DNA of 64,000 nt from Burkholderia sp. BCC0322 (GCF_902833045.1 NZ_CADFDU010000011.1:1-64000); one strand, 5' to 3'; shown: positions 22,464 through 32,730, counted from the first letter of the stretch. Notes: generated by a model from the sequence alone, not told the origin. A program made the numbers and translations.

Positions 22464-22919
22464 ATGAATCGCCTAGCCAAAATCCTGCCCATAGAGAACG
22501 TCGTCATCGACCTCTCAGTCACCAGCAAGAAACGCGTGTTCGAACAAGCCGGGCTGATGTTCGAGAATCAGAACGGCATCGCCCGCAGCACTGTCACGGA
22601 CAATCTGTTCGCGCGCGAGCGCCTCGGCTCGACCGGGCTCGGCGAAGGCGTCGCGATTCCGCACGGGCGCATCAAGGGTCTCAAGCACCCGCTCGCCGCG
22701 TTCGTCCGCCTCGCCGATGCGATTCCGTTCGAAGCCCCCGACGGCCAGCCGGTCGGCCTCCTGATTTTCCTGCTCGTGCCCGAGCAAGCCACCCAGCAGC
22801 ACCTCGAGATCCTGTCGGAAATCGCGCAACTGCTGTCCGATCGCGACGCGCGCGAGCGTCTGCACAACGAAACGGATATCGCCGAGTTGCATCGCCTGCT
22901 CACTCAGTGGCAACCTTGA
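22464..22919 (+). CDS. ptsN: PTS IIA-like nitrogen-regulatory protein
   Basis: Phosphorylatable regulator (EIIA-Ntr) of the nitrogen PTS; its phosphorylation state links nitrogen and potassium status to metabolism. With the ATG at 22464 it has 151 residues, and the phosphoacceptor is His67 in AIPHGRIKG. The frame reaches an ATG at 22374, but the MNRLAKILPIENVV opening is the family start; no strong ribosome site separates the candidates (22374, 22407, 22464). hprK and rapZ follow, as in many betaproteobacteria. Confidence 0.93.
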   Translation: MNRLAKILPIENVVIDLSVTSKKRVFEQAGLMFENQNGIARSTVTDNLFARERLGSTGLGEGVAIPHGRIKGLKHPLAAFVRLADAIPFEAPDGQPVGLLIFLLVPEQATQQHLEILSEIAQLLSDRDARERLHNETDIAELHRLLTQWQP

Positions 22920-23048
22920 GTTGATCCGGGTGGAATATTTTCCCGTACGCGGCGGCACACGCCGCCGTTCAGGACCGCCCGGCGCCGGCCCGGCATGGCG
23001 ACGTCCGTCGCCACGCGCACGCACCGGCCCATTGGAGTGACGAGAGTC

Positions 23049-24017
23049 ATGGATACGTCCAGCATCAACGCCCAGAGCATCTTCGACGACAACGCGGCCA
23101 CGCTGAAACTGAGCTGGCTGACGGGGCATGAAGGCTGGGAGCGCGGCTTTTCAGCCGACACCGTCGGCAACGCAACCTCGAGCGCCGACCTCGTCGGTCA
23201 CCTGAACCTGATCCACCCGAACCGGATCCAGGTGCTCGGCGAAGCCGAAATCGACTACTACCAGCGGCAGACCGACGAAGACCGCTCGCGCCACATGGCC
23301 GAGCTGATCGCGCTCGAACCGCCGTTCCTCGTTGTCGCCGGCGGCGCCGCGGCGCCGCCCGAACTGGTGCTGCGCTGCACGCGCTCGTCGACCCCGCTGT
23401 TCACGACGCCGATGTCGGCCGCCGCGGTGATCGACAGCCTGCGGCTCTACATGTCGCGCATCCTCGCGCCGCGCGCGACGCTGCACGGCGTGTTCATCGA
23501 CATCCTCGGGATGGGCGTGCTGCTGACCGGCGATTCGGGCCTCGGCAAGAGCGAGCTCGGCCTCGAGCTGATCAGCCGCGGCCACGGCCTCGTCGCCGAC
23601 GACGCGGTCGATTTCGTCCGACTTGGCCCCGATTTCGTCGAAGGGCGCTGCCCACCGCTGCTGCAGAACCTGCTCGAAGTGCGCGGCCTCGGCCTGCTCG
23701 ACATCAAGACGATCTTCGGCGAAACCGCCGTGCGGCGGAAAATGAAGCTGAAGCTGATCGTCCAGCTCGTGCGGCGCCCCGACGGCGAATTCCAGCGCCT
23801 GCCGCTCGAAAGCCAGACCGTCGACGTGCTCGGCTTGCCGATCAGCAAGGTCACGATCCAGGTCGCGGCCGGCCGCAACCTCGCGGTGCTCGTCGAGGCG
23901 GCCGTCCGGAACACGATCCTGCAGTTGCGCGGAATCGACACATTGCGCGATTTCATGGATCGGCAACGACTCGCGATGCAAGATCCCGACAGTCAGTTCC
24001 CCGGCAAACTGGTGTAA
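23049..24017 (+). CDS. hprK: HPr kinase/phosphorylase
   Basis: Phosphorylates and dephosphorylates HPr on a regulatory serine. It has 322 residues: an N-terminal regulatory domain and a C-terminal kinase with P-loop GDSGLGKS at 161-168, the catalytic His146 in HGVFID, and the HprK signature around [10 protein letters not shown]. The ATG at 23049 (GAGAG upstream) gives the family N-terminus. In Gram-negative bacteria HprK sits in the ptsN/rapZ cluster, as here, rather than mediating CcpA-type repression. Confidence 0.95.
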   Translation: MDTSSINAQSIFDDNAATLKLSWLTGHEGWERGFSADTVGNATSSADLVGHLNLIHPNRIQVLGEAEIDYYQRQTDEDRSRHMAELIALEPPFLVVAGGAAAPPELVLRCTRSSTPLFTTPMSAAAVIDSLRLYMSRILAPRATLHGVFIDILGMGVLLTGDSGLGKSELGLELISRGHGLVADDAVDFVRLGPDFVEGRCPPLLQNLLEVRGLGLLDIKTIFGETAVRRKMKLKLIVQLVRRPDGEFQRLPLESQTVDVLGLPISKVTIQVAAGRNLAVLVEAAVRNTILQLRGIDTLRDFMDRQRLAMQDPDSQFPGKLV

Positions 24018-24092
24018 CCCTCACGCGCCGGCCACGCAACGCCGACGCGTCGAGCCGGTGCTATGATGAAACGTCAGGATTCTCTGCTTCCC

Positions 24093-25001
24093 ATGCGCAT
24101 CGTCCTCATCACCGGCATCTCCGGCTCAGGCAAGTCCGTCGCGCTGAACGCGCTCGAAGACGCAGGCTTTTACTGCGTCGACAACCTGCCGCCGCACGTG
24201 CTCCCCGAACTCGCCCGCTACCTCGCCGAGCATGGGCAGCATCGGCTCGCGGTCGCGATCGACGCACGCTCGAGCACGTCGCTCGACGAAATGCCCGGCC
24301 TGATCCGCGATCTGTCGCGCGAGCACGACGTGCGCGTGCTGTTCCTCAACGCGAGCACCCAGGCGCTGATCCAGCGCTTCTCCGAGACGCGCCGCCGCCA
24401 CCCGCTGTCCGGCTCGCTGTCGCACGATGCGGACGTCGGCCTGCTGTCGTCGCTCGAGGAAGCGATCGAGCGCGAGCGCCACCTCGTCGCGCCGCTCGCC
24501 GAATTCGGCCACCAGATCGACACGAGCACGCTGCGCGCGAACGCGCTGCGTACGTGGGTCAAGCGCTTCATCGAGCAGAAGAGCAACGACCTGATGGTGA
24601 TGTTCGAATCGTTCGGCTTCAAGCGCGGCGTGCCGCTCGATGCCGATTTGATGTTCGACGTGCGCGCGCTGCCGAATCCGTACTACGACCACGAGTTGCG
24701 CCCGCTCACCGGGCTCGACCAGCCGGTCATCGCCTTTCTCGACGCACAGCCGATCGTCCACCAGATGATCGACGACATCCATGCGTTCCTGATGAAATGG
24801 CTGCCGCACTTCCGCGATGACAACCGCAGCTACCTGACCGTCGCCATCGGCTGCACGGGCGGGCAGCATCGGTCGGTGTTCATCGCGGAAACGCTCGCCG
24901 CGCGCCTTGCGCACGAGGCGAACGTGATCGTGCGGCATCGTGATGCGCCAGTGGATGTCGACGCGTCGTCGCGGCTCGTCTCCGAGGTCGACCGACCCTA
25001 G
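24093..25001 (+). CDS. rapZ: RNase adapter protein RapZ
   Basis: P-loop protein that, in enterobacteria, directs RNase E to the GlmZ sRNA and so senses glucosamine-6-phosphate. It has 302 residues: Walker A GISGSGKS at 8-15, Walker B-like regions, and the conserved C-terminal [12 protein letters not shown] chose the ATG at 24093 (MRIVLITG). The family role is established in E. coli; target RNAs in Burkholderia are not known from this sequence. The GlcNAc catabolic operon 30 kb away makes an amino-sugar connection plausible but unproven. Confidence 0.94.
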   Translation: MRIVLITGISGSGKSVALNALEDAGFYCVDNLPPHVLPELARYLAEHGQHRLAVAIDARSSTSLDEMPGLIRDLSREHDVRVLFLNASTQALIQRFSETRRRHPLSGSLSHDADVGLLSSLEEAIERERHLVAPLAEFGHQIDTSTLRANALRTWVKRFIEQKSNDLMVMFESFGFKRGVPLDADLMFDVRALPNPYYDHELRPLTGLDQPVIAFLDAQPIVHQMIDDIHAFLMKWLPHFRDDNRSYLTVAIGCTGGQHRSVFIAETLAARLAHEANVIVRHRDAPVDVDASSRLVSEVDRP

Positions 25002-25028
25002 CGACGCCCGTCCCTTCACCCGCGCGCC

Positions 25029-25664
25029 ATGTCCTCCCTATCGACCACCCTGATCGACCTGCCGCTGTTTCCGCTGCACACAGTGCTGTTTCCGGGGGGG
25101 CTGCTCCCGCTCAAGGTGTTCGAGGCACGCTATCTCGACATGTCCCGCGCGTGCCTGCGCGACAACGCACCGTTCGGTGTGTGCCTGCTCAAGAGCGGGC
25201 CGGAAGTCGCGCAGGACGGCGCGGTGTCGGTGCCCGAGACCATCGGCTGCATGGCGCGCATCACCGAGTGCGATACCGGTGAATTCGGCATGCTGTACCT
25301 GCAGGCAGTCGGCACGCAGCGTTTCGAGCTGCTGTCGTATCGCGTCGAAAGCAACGGGCTGCTGGTCGGCATCGCGGAGCCGCTACCCGACGACATCCCG
25401 CTCGAAGGCGAGCAGGCGCTCGCGCAGTTCGGCTCGTGCGCCGAGGTGCTCGAGCGCATCATCAACGCACTGAAGAAGTCCGATCCGGAGAAAATGCCGT
25501 TCGGTGAACCGTTCCGCCTCGACGATCCGACCTGGGTATCGAACCGTCTCGCGGAACTGCTGCCGCTCGACCTGCGCGCGCGGCAGAAGCTGATGGAGTT
25601 TCCGGACGTCGGCGCACGCATCGACGCCGTGCACCACGTGCTCGACCGGCACGGCTGGCTGTAA
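25029..25664 (+). CDS. LON peptidase N-terminal substrate-binding domain protein
   Basis: Free-standing LON-N (PUA-like) domain, 211 residues, lacking the AAA and protease parts. Family features: LPLFPLHTVLFPGGLLPLKVFEARYL at the start (LPLFPLHTVLFPGG is diagnostic) and FGVCLL. It starts 27 bases after rapZ, so it probably ends that operon. Function is unknown; a role as a substrate-recognition or regulatory protein is only inferred from the fold. Confidence 0.9.
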   Translation: MSSLSTTLIDLPLFPLHTVLFPGGLLPLKVFEARYLDMSRACLRDNAPFGVCLLKSGPEVAQDGAVSVPETIGCMARITECDTGEFGMLYLQAVGTQRFELLSYRVESNGLLVGIAEPLPDDIPLEGEQALAQFGSCAEVLERIINALKKSDPEKMPFGEPFRLDDPTWVSNRLAELLPLDLRARQKLMEFPDVGARIDAVHHVLDRHGWL

Positions 25665-25863
25665 GCGCCTCCGGACCGGTCGCTTCGCGCCACGCGTCCC
25701 GAGAGACGCGGCCCGGCGCGCTCTCGAGCGCCCCCTCGAACCTGCCGCTTAGCGCCAGCCCCTGCGCCGACGGAATCATTCCCCGTGGGAACGCCCTTCG
25801 GAGCGGAAAACCCCGGGGCGGCCCGGCATTTTCGTGATGGCGCGAACCGCCGCTCTCGTCTCG

Positions 25864-26970
25864 TTAAAGCAGCGGCCCGCTCAGTGCATCGAGCAGCTTG
25901 CGCACCGGCGCCGGCACCCCGTACGCATCGAGCCGGCTGAGCGGCACCCAAGCGGTTTCCGCATCCCGCGCGTGCGACGGCAGGCCTCCAGCGTCGGCCA
26001 TGTCGCTCAACCGCGGCTCGATCTCAAGCCGGAAATGCGTGAACGTATGCGTAAGCGGCGCGAGCGGTACCGTGCCGCCGCCGCCGAAGCCGCGTGCGAG
26101 CTCCGCGAGCGCAATGTCGCCGTCCGCTTGCGGCAGGCTCCACAACCCGCCCCAGATGCCGGTCGGCGGCCGCCGCTCGAGCAGCACGGCGTCGCCGTCG
26201 CGCAGCACGAGCATCCAGGTCTTGCGCGTCGGCACGGCCTTCTTCGGCCGCGCGGCCGGCAGTTCGCGCTGGCGGCCCGTCGATTGCGCGACGCAGTCGC
26301 CCGCGAACGGGCAGCGCATGCAATCGGGCTTGCCACGCATGCACAGCGTCGCGCCGAGATCCATCAGCCCCTGCGTATACGCGCTCACGTCGGCCGCGTT
26401 CGCGGCGTCCGGCAACAGCGATTCGGCGAGCGCCCACATGTCGTTCTCGACGCGCTTCTCGCCCGGGAAGCCCTCGACGCCGAATACCCGCGCAAGCACG
26501 CGCTTCACGTTGCCGTCGAGAATCGTTGCGCGCGCGCCGTACGCAAACGACGCGATCGCCGCGGCCGTCGAACGGCCGATGCCAGGCAGTTCGGCCAGCG
26601 CGTCGGGCGTCGCCGGAAACGCACCGCCGTGCTCGGCGACGACGACCTGCGCGCAGCGGTGCAGGTTGCGCGCGCGCGAGTAGTAGCCGAGCCCCGCCCA
26701 GAGCGCCATCACGTCGTCGGTCGGCGCAGCCGCGAGCGCGGCGACGTCGGGGTAACGTTCGAGAAAGCGCGTGTAATACGGGATGACGGTCGATACCTGC
26801 GTCTGCTGCAGCATGATTTCCGACAGCCAGATCCGGTACGGATCACGGGTGTTCTGCCACGGCAGGTCGTGGCGGCCATGCTCGCGCTGCCACGCGACCA
26901 GGCGCGAGGCGAACGTGCGATGCAGCGGCGTGACGGGGAACGGTGCGGGGGCGATGCGGGGCGGCTTCAA
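25864..26970 (-). CDS. mutY: A/G-specific adenine glycosylase
   Basis: Removes adenine opposite 8-oxoguanine. It has 368 residues: HhH-GPD domain with LPGIGRSTAAAI and catalytic Asp context ILDGNVKRVLAR, the 4Fe-4S cluster cysteines in CMRGKPDCMRCPFAGDC (C-x6-C-x2-C-x5-C), and a C-terminal Nudix-like 8-oxoG recognition domain. It is transcribed with mutM, which ends 24 bases upstream of its ATG, so both halves of the GO system lie together. Confidence 0.97.
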   Translation of the reverse strand: MKPPRIAPAPFPVTPLHRTFASRLVAWQREHGRHDLPWQNTRDPYRIWLSEIMLQQTQVSTVIPYYTRFLERYPDVAALAAAPTDDVMALWAGLGYYSRARNLHRCAQVVVAEHGGAFPATPDALAELPGIGRSTAAAIASFAYGARATILDGNVKRVLARVFGVEGFPGEKRVENDMWALAESLLPDAANAADVSAYTQGLMDLGATLCMRGKPDCMRCPFAGDCVAQSTGRQRELPAARPKKAVPTRKTWMLVLRDGDAVLLERRPPTGIWGGLWSLPQADGDIALAELARGFGGGGTVPLAPLTHTFTHFRLEIEPRLSDMADAGGLPSHARDAETAWVPLSRLDAYGVPAPVRKLLDALSGPLL

Positions 26971-26994
26971 GTTATCTAGTCGTGGAAAAAGGTT

Positions 26995-27822
26995 TCAACG
27001 CTGGCAGGTCGGGCAGAAATAGGTCGACCGCTGACCTTGCACGATCTGGCGGATCGGCGTGCCGCATACGCGGCATGGCTGGCCCGCACGGTCGTAGACG
27101 AAGCAGTCGAGCTGGAAATAGCCGCTTTCGCCGTTGCTGCCGACAAAATCGCGCAATGTGCTGCCGCCGCGCTCGATCGCGTCGGCAAGCGTTGCGCGCA
27201 CTGCGTCGGCCAGCCGCTCGTAGCGCGGCAGCGACACCTTGCCGGCGGCCGTCGTCGGCCGGATGCCGGCGCGAAACAGGCTCTCCGACGCATAGATGTT
27301 GCCGACGCCGACGACCATGTCTCCCGCGAGCAGCGCCTGCTTGACCGACACGGTACGGCCGCGCGTGCGCGCGTGCAGGAGCGCCCCGGTAAACGCCGGC
27401 GAGAACGGCTCGACGCCCAGGCTCGCGAGGAGCGGATGCGCATGGACGTCACCTGCTTCGCGCGGGTGCCAAAGCACCGCACCGAAGCGGCGCGGATCAC
27501 GGAACCGCAGCACGAATTCGTCGAAGATCCAGTCGATGTGGTCATGCTTCGCGGCGACCGGCACGCCCGCCGCGGGCAGCACGCGCAGCGTGCCCGTCAT
27601 GCCGAGATGGACGATGAACCAGCCCGCGTCGACCTCGAACAGCAGGTACTTGCCGCGACGCTCGACGGCGAGCACCTCACGTGCGCGCAACTGCTCGGCG
27701 AGCCCGGCCGGCACGGGCCAGCGCAGCATCTCGGTACGGACGTCGACACGCTCGACGCGGCGGCCCGCGACAAAGGGCTCGATGCCCCGGCGCGTGACTT
27801 CGACTTCTGGCAACTCTGGCAT
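26995..27822 (-). CDS. mutM: Formamidopyrimidine-DNA glycosylase
   Basis: Excises 8-oxoguanine and Fapy lesions and nicks the strand. It has 275 residues. Catalytic Pro2/Glu3 are in [16 protein letters not shown], Lys58 region RRGKYLLF, and the C-terminal zinc finger C-x2-C-x16-C-x2-C is complete (CRVCGTP...CPTCQ). The frame extends upstream into the palindromic element, but catalysis needs Pro2 at the N-terminus, so the ATG at 27822 is certain. The element starts 19 bases upstream and so sits in its promoter region. Confidence 0.98.
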   Translation of the reverse strand: MPELPEVEVTRRGIEPFVAGRRVERVDVRTEMLRWPVPAGLAEQLRAREVLAVERRGKYLLFEVDAGWFIVHLGMTGTLRVLPAAGVPVAAKHDHIDWIFDEFVLRFRDPRRFGAVLWHPREAGDVHAHPLLASLGVEPFSPAFTGALLHARTRGRTVSVKQALLAGDMVVGVGNIYASESLFRAGIRPTTAAGKVSLPRYERLADAVRATLADAIERGGSTLRDFVGSNGESGYFQLDCFVYDRAGQPCRVCGTPIRQIVQGQRSTYFCPTCQR

Positions 27823-27840
27823 GTTTTGCGGGTCTGAGAC

Positions 27841-28153
27841 TAGGGTCTGTTTACATATGGAACGCTCATGCGTTGCCACGAGAACGGCCGCTCGCGAGGC
27901 GCGCGACGCCGCGAATACTCACGTATTCGCAAGAAGCGCAACGCGGCGAGCGGCCGTTCTCGTGGCAACCCCAAATTAAAAAATTCCTGTCACGGGAATG
28001 CCCGAAATTGCCCGCATGGCGGCGTCGCTCGTCGCTTGTCCCCCAAGGGGACTTCCTTCGGGGCGTTTGGCTCGCCAAACGGCACTCCTCGCTTCTTGCC
28101 ATGCGGGCAATTTCGGGCATTCGCATGTGCGTTCCATATGTAAACAGACCCTA
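27841..28153. mobile_element. 313-bp MITE-like element with nested perfect inverted repeats
   Basis: Outer arms 27841-27872 and 28122-28153 are inverted repeats matching at 31 of 32 positions; each begins TAGGGTCTGTTTACATATGG from the outside. Inside lie a perfect 24-bp inverted repeat (27872-27895 with 27946-27969), whose loop holds an 8-bp hairpin (GCGAATAC/GTATTCGC, 27911-27930), and a perfect 25-bp inverted repeat (27996-28020 with 28098-28122), whose loop holds two small hairpins (28038-28052 and 28065-28080). No transposase is encoded. If the outermost TA is a target duplication, the tips are GGGTCTGTTTA..., compatible with IS5-group or IS630/mariner-like enzymes; this is inference. It separates divergent mutM and the TPR gene. 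Confidence 0.75.
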
Positions 28154-28216
28154 TCACGATCGTGCGTGTATTGTAGCGAGCGCGTTACAATCGGTTGAAA
28201 CATCGAACGGATTTCC

Positions 28217-30040
28217 ATGACCCTGCCCTCGAAGCTGCTTCTGAAGCGCCCCGCCGCCGTGCGCGGCGCGCGCGCCTTCCCGGTCCGCCGCGCACTCGGC
28301 GCCGCGCTGCTTGCCGCCTGGACCCTCACCGCCTTCCCGGCTCACGCGCAGGATCCGGCATCGGACGACGCGGAGTCGCAGGGTGCGTTCGAGCATGTGA
28401 TGCCGGACGAGCAGAAGAATCTCCCCGGCGTTCCGCTGACGAGCCAGATCGTCTACCAGGTGCTCGCCGCCGAGGTCGCGCTGCAGCGTAACCAGCCCGC
28501 GCCGGCCTACCAGACCTACCTCGCGCTCGCCCGCGACACGCGCGATCCGCGCATGGCGCAGCGCGCGACCGAAATTGCGCTGGGCGCGCAGAGCCCGGCC
28601 GATGCGCTGTCCGCCGCGAACCTGTGGCGCCAGTACGCACCGGATTCGAATCGCGCATCGCAGGTCGACGCCGCGCTGCTGGTGCTGGCCGGCAAGCCGG
28701 CCGACGCGCAGCCGATGCTCGCGCGCGAGCTGGCCCGGGCGACCGGCGAGACGCGCGGCCCGGCGATCCTCGCGCTGCAGGCGTTGCTGGTGCGCGGCCC
28801 CGACCGCGTCGGCGGCCTCGCGGTGCTGAAGGACATGCTGAAGAACGACCTGAACCGGCCCGAAGCCCAGCTCGCGATCGCGCGCCAGCAGCTCGCGGTC
28901 GACGACAAGGACGGCGCCGCGCAGTCGCTGAAGCAGGCGCTGCAGATCCGCCCCGACTACCTGCCGGCGGCCCTGATGCTGTCGCAGATGGGGCCCGCGG
29001 AACGCGCGGCGGGCATCGTGTCGTTCGAGAAGTATGTTCAGCAGAATCCGAAGTCGCGCGATGCGCGGCTCGCGCTGTCACAACTCTATCTCGCCGACGA
29101 TCGCCTCGACGACGCGCAGAAGCAGTTCGAGACGATGCGCAAGCTCGACTCGAAGGATCCGACGCCGCTGATGGCGCTCGCGCTGATCAAGATCCAGCAG
29201 AAGAAGCTCGACGAAGCGACCGTCTACCTGAAGCAGTACGTACAGCTCGGCGACAAGCAGCCGAACCTCGACGTCGGCCAGGGCTACATCTACCTCGCGC
29301 AGATCGCGATCGACCAGAACAACGATGGGCAGGCGTCGCAATGGCTCGACAAGGTCGACCAGACGAGTCAGCACTACCTCCCCGCGCAGATCACGCGCGC
29401 GCAACTGCTGCAGAAACAGGGCAAGACCGACGAGGCGCGCAAGGTGCTCGACGACCTGCCGATCACGGATCCGCGCGATGCGGCCGTGGTCGCACGCACC
29501 GACGCATCGATCCTGTTCACCGCGAAGCGCTATCCGGAAGCCGAGGCACGGCTCGGGCAGGCGGTCCAGGACTTCCCTGACGATCCCGACCTGCGCTACG
29601 ACTACGCGATGGCGGCCGAAAAGACCGGCCACTACACGACGATGGAAAAGCAGCTGCGCGAGCTGATCCGCACGCAGCCCGATAATCCGCAGGCGTACAA
29701 CGCGCTCGGCTATTCGCTCGCCGACCGCAACCAGCGGCTGCCCGAAGCCAGCAAGCTGATCGACAAGGCGATGGCGCTCGCGCCGAACGACGCCTACATC
29801 ATGGACAGCCTCGGTTGGGTAAAGTACCGGATGGGCGATACGGCCGGCGCGGCGAAGGTGCTGCGGCGTGCGTACGAACTGCAGCCGAACGCAGAGATCG
29901 GTGCGCATCTCGGCGAAGTGCTGTGGAAGAGCGGCGCGCAGGACGACGCACGTTCCGCGTGGCGTGACGCACAGAAGCTCGAGCCGGACAACGAAACGCT
30001 CGTGCAAACGCTGAAACGCCTCCAGATCAACGGTCTCTGA
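28217..30040 (+). CDS. Tetratricopeptide-repeat protein, exported
   Basis: 607 residues. A signal peptide (LGAALLAAWTLTAFPAHA, cleavage near residue 44) is followed by TPR units through most of the protein (for example YLPAQITRAQLLQKQGKTDEA-type units and NPQAYNALGYSLADRNQRLPEA). This is the conserved gene before lolB in betaproteobacteria. It is likely a periplasmic or outer-membrane-associated scaffold, but no specific function is known to me. Its stop overlaps the lolB ATG by one base. Confidence 0.88.
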   Translation: MTLPSKLLLKRPAAVRGARAFPVRRALGAALLAAWTLTAFPAHAQDPASDDAESQGAFEHVMPDEQKNLPGVPLTSQIVYQVLAAEVALQRNQPAPAYQTYLALARDTRDPRMAQRATEIALGAQSPADALSAANLWRQYAPDSNRASQVDAALLVLAGKPADAQPMLARELARATGETRGPAILALQALLVRGPDRVGGLAVLKDMLKNDLNRPEAQLAIARQQLAVDDKDGAAQSLKQALQIRPDYLPAALMLSQMGPAERAAGIVSFEKYVQQNPKSRDARLALSQLYLADDRLDDAQKQFETMRKLDSKDPTPLMALALIKIQQKKLDEATVYLKQYVQLGDKQPNLDVGQGYIYLAQIAIDQNNDGQASQWLDKVDQTSQHYLPAQITRAQLLQKQGKTDEARKVLDDLPITDPRDAAVVARTDASILFTAKRYPEAEARLGQAVQDFPDDPDLRYDYAMAAEKTGHYTTMEKQLRELIRTQPDNPQAYNALGYSLADRNQRLPEASKLIDKAMALAPNDAYIMDSLGWVKYRMGDTAGAAKVLRRAYELQPNAEIGAHLGEVLWKSGAQDDARSAWRDAQKLEPDNETLVQTLKRLQINGL

Positions 30041-30660
30041 TGCAGATGTTCCCGACGTTTTTCCGGTCCTTCCGCGCGCAGCGCACGCTGGCCGCAGTCG
30101 GCGCGGCGCTTGCGCTCGCCGGCTGCGCGAGCACACCGCCGTCGGCCGGCACGCCGGCCGGCACGGCGCTGCCGACCGCGGCAACTCACGCTTACCATGG
30201 CCGTTTTGCGGTGCAGTACGACGACCGCCTCGGCAAGCAGCAGAACGTGTACGGTAACTTCGACTGGCAGGAGCACGGCGACGACGTATCGCTCGAACTT
30301 CGCAGCCCGCTCGGCCAGACGCTCGCCGTCGTGAAGTCGACGCCGCAGGCGGCATCGCTCGAATTGCCGAACCGTCCGACGCAATATGCGCCGGACGTCG
30401 GCGACCTGATGCAGAAAACGCTCGGCTTCGAACTGCCGCTCGCGGGCCTGCGCTACTGGCTGCTGCCGACAGCCGCGCCGGCAACGCCCGCGGAGACGGT
30501 GCCCGATCCGGCTGACGGCACGCGCGTCAAGCAGATCCGCCAGGACGGCTGGACGATCGACTACCTTGCCTACGCGGATGCCCCGGCCACGGGCGTCAAA
30601 CGCGTCAACCTCGTGCGCGCGACACCGCCGCTCGACATCAAGCTCGTGCTCGATCAGTGA
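30040..30660 (+). CDS. lolB: Outer membrane lipoprotein insertase LolB
   Basis: Receives lipoproteins from LolA and inserts them in the outer membrane. It has 206 residues, a lipoprotein signal with lipobox LAGC (Cys near residue 28), then the LolA/B beta-barrel ([35 protein letters not shown]). Its start overlaps the TPR stop, and ispE follows after 25 bases, giving a TPR-lolB-ispE operon. Confidence 0.95.
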   Translation: MQMFPTFFRSFRAQRTLAAVGAALALAGCASTPPSAGTPAGTALPTAATHAYHGRFAVQYDDRLGKQQNVYGNFDWQEHGDDVSLELRSPLGQTLAVVKSTPQAASLELPNRPTQYAPDVGDLMQKTLGFELPLAGLRYWLLPTAAPATPAETVPDPADGTRVKQIRQDGWTIDYLAYADAPATGVKRVNLVRATPPLDIKLVLDQ

Positions 30661-30685
30661 GCACCCGCCTAGCCCAGACATACGC

Positions 30686-31567
30686 ATGACCGATTCGACC
30701 CGCTCGCTGCGCAACTGCCTTGCGCCCGCGAAACTCAACCTGTTCCTGCACATCACCGGCCGCCGTGAGAACGGCTATCACGATCTGCAGAGCGTGTTCC
30801 AGTTGCTGAACTGGGGCGACACGCTGCACTTCACGCTACGCGACGACGGTCGCGTCGCACGTGTCACCGACGTGCCCGGCGTGCCCGAGGAAAGCGACCT
30901 CGTCGTGCGCGCGGCCAACTTGCTGAAAGCGCATACGGGCACCGCGCACGGCGTCGACATCGAGATCGACAAGTGCCTGCCGATGGGGGCCGGCCTCGGC
31001 GGCGGCAGTTCCGACGCGGCGACGACGCTGCTCGCGCTGAACCGCCTGTGGCAACTCGACCTGCCGCGCGCGGAGCTTCAGTCGCTCGCGGTAAAACTCG
31101 GCGCGGACGTTCCGTTTTTTATTTTTGGAAAAAATGCATTCGCAGAGGGTATCGGAGAAGAATTAGCTGAGGTACAATTGCCGACTCGCTGGTTCTTGGT
31201 TGTAACGCCTCGCGTTCACGTCCCAACCGCTGAAATATTTTCAGATAAGTTGTTGACAAGAGATTCGAAGCGCGTCACAATTACGGACTTTCTTGCACAG
31301 CAAAGCAGCGATGCGGGATGGCCGGACAGTTTCGGTCGGAACGATATGCAGCAAGTTGTGACAAGTAAGTACGCGGAAGTTGCGCAGGTGGTCAAATGGT
31401 TGTATGATGTGACCCCCGCGAGGATGACCGGCTCCGGAGCAAGCGTGTTTGCAGCGTTTCGCAGCAAGCATGAGGCAGAAGCGGCGCAAGCCAAGCTGCC
31501 CACCGGCTGGAACGGTGCAGTTGCCGAGAGCCTGAACGAGCATCCGCTCTTCGCTTTCGCGTCATGA
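30686..31567 (+). CDS. ispE: 4-diphosphocytidyl-2-C-methyl-D-erythritol kinase
   Basis: GHMP kinase of the MEP isoprenoid pathway, 293 residues. The substrate motif [15 protein letters not shown] is at ~12-26, the ATP-binding [15 protein letters not shown] near 98-112 and the C-terminal [10 protein letters not shown] near 250. I chose the ATG at 30686. From about 31108 to 31420 the coding sequence drops to near 50% GC with many A/T third positions, unlike the first half, although the protein stays on-family. A promoter-like TTGACA-N17-CACAAT sits inside this patch. Confidence 0.96.
   Translation: MTDSTRSLRNCLAPAKLNLFLHITGRRENGYHDLQSVFQLLNWGDTLHFTLRDDGRVARVTDVPGVPEESDLVVRAANLLKAHTGTAHGVDIEIDKCLPMGAGLGGGSSDAATTLLALNRLWQLDLPRAELQSLAVKLGADVPFFIFGKNAFAEGIGEELAEVQLPTRWFLVVTPRVHVPTAEIFSDKLLTRDSKRVTITDFLAQQSSDAGWPDSFGRNDMQQVVTSKYAEVAQVVKWLYDVTPARMTGSGASVFAAFRSKHEAEAAQAKLPTGWNGAVAESLNEHPLFAFAS
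31253..31281 (+). promoter_or_regulatory. Possible sigma-70 promoter inside ispE for tRNA-Gln/prs
   Basis: TTGACA (31253-31258), 17-bp spacer, CACAAT (31276-31281), within the AT-rich part of ispE and about 340 bases upstream of the tRNA. Good -35, mediocre -10. Confidence 0.35.
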
Positions 31568-31622
31568 AGTTTTATTTTGCCGGATGGCCTACACAAGTCC
31601 GGTGAAGTTATCAGTTAAGTGT

Positions 31623-31699
31623 AGGGGAGTCGCCAAGTTGGTCAAGGCACCGGATTTTGATTCCGGCATGCGAGGGTTCGAGTCCTTCCTCCCCTGCCA
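31623..31699 (+). tRNA. glnT: tRNA-Gln (anticodon UUG)
   Basis: 77-nt cloverleaf with encoded CCA. The acceptor AGGGGAG pairs with CTCCCCT, the anticodon stem is CCGGA/TCCGG (31650-31654 and 31662-31666) with loop TTTTGAT and anticodon TTG at 31657-31659, the T loop is GTTCGAG, and the discriminator is G. It sits between ispE and prs, the usual betaproteobacterial place. Confidence 0.96.
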
Positions 31700-31743
31700 A
31701 AAATTTTCCCGCATTTCCCGCCTAAGCCCGAAGCAGGTGCACG

Positions 31744-32700
31744 ATGAGCAGCCATGACGGCCTGATGGTTTTTACTGGCAACGCGAATCCCGCGCTCGCC
31801 CAGGAAGTCGTCAATATCCTTGGAATTCCCCTCGGCAAAGCAATGGTCAGCCGTTTCTCCGACGGCGAGATCCAGGTCGAGATCCAGGAAAACGTGCGTG
31901 GCAAGGACGTCTTCGTCCTGCAATCCACGTGCGCACCGGCGAACGACAACCTGATGGAACTGATGATCATGGTCGATGCGCTCAAGCGCGCATCTGCCGG
32001 CCGGATCACTGCAGCCATCCCCTACTTCGGTTACGCCCGTCAGGATCGCCGCCCGCGTTCGGCGCGTGTCGCGATCTCGGCGAAGGTCGTCGCGAACATG
32101 CTGGAAATCGCAGGCGTCGAGCGGATCATCACGATGGATCTGCACGCCGACCAGATTCAAGGCTTCTTCGACATCCCGGTCGACAACATCTACGCAACGC
32201 CGATCCTGCTGGGTGACCTGCGCAAGCAGAACTACCCGGATCTGCTCGTCGTGTCGCCGGACGTCGGCGGCGTGGTGCGTGCCCGGGCACTCGCGAAGCA
32301 GCTCAACTGCGATCTCGCGATCATCGACAAGCGTCGCCCGAAGGCGAACGTCTCCGAAGTGATGAACATCATCGGTGAAGTCGAAGGCCGCACCTGCGTG
32401 ATCATGGACGACATGGTCGATACGGCAGGCACGCTCTGCAAGGCCGCACAAGTGCTGAAAGAGCGCGGCGCAAAGCAGGTGTTCGCGTACGCGACGCACC
32501 CGGTGCTGTCGGGTGGCGCAGCTGATCGTATCGCCGCATCGGCGCTCGACGAGCTGGTTGTCACCGACACGATCCCGCTGTCCGCCGAATCGCTCGGCTG
32601 CTCGAAGATCCGTTCGCTGACGAGCGCGAGCCTGCTGGCCGAAACGTTCTCGCGGATCCGCCGCGGCGACTCGGTGATGTCGCTGTTCGCGGAATCCTGA
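31744..32700 (+). CDS. prs: Ribose-phosphate pyrophosphokinase
   Basis: Makes PRPP from ribose-5-P and ATP for purine, pyrimidine, His, Trp and NAD synthesis. It has 318 residues, class I. Visible: [10 protein letters not shown], the PRPP-synthase signature [11 protein letters not shown] near residue 130, VVSPDVGG, and the PRPP-binding [13 protein letters not shown] near residue 215. It lies 44 bases after tRNA-Gln; a terminator follows. Confidence 0.98.
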   Translation: MSSHDGLMVFTGNANPALAQEVVNILGIPLGKAMVSRFSDGEIQVEIQENVRGKDVFVLQSTCAPANDNLMELMIMVDALKRASAGRITAAIPYFGYARQDRRPRSARVAISAKVVANMLEIAGVERIITMDLHADQIQGFFDIPVDNIYATPILLGDLRKQNYPDLLVVSPDVGGVVRARALAKQLNCDLAIIDKRRPKANVSEVMNIIGEVEGRTCVIMDDMVDTAGTLCKAAQVLKERGAKQVFAYATHPVLSGGAADRIAASALDELVVTDTIPLSAESLGCSKIRSLTSASLLAETFSRIRRGDSVMSLFAES

Positions 32701-32730
32701 TCGCGAATCGACTGAACAAAGCATGCGCAG

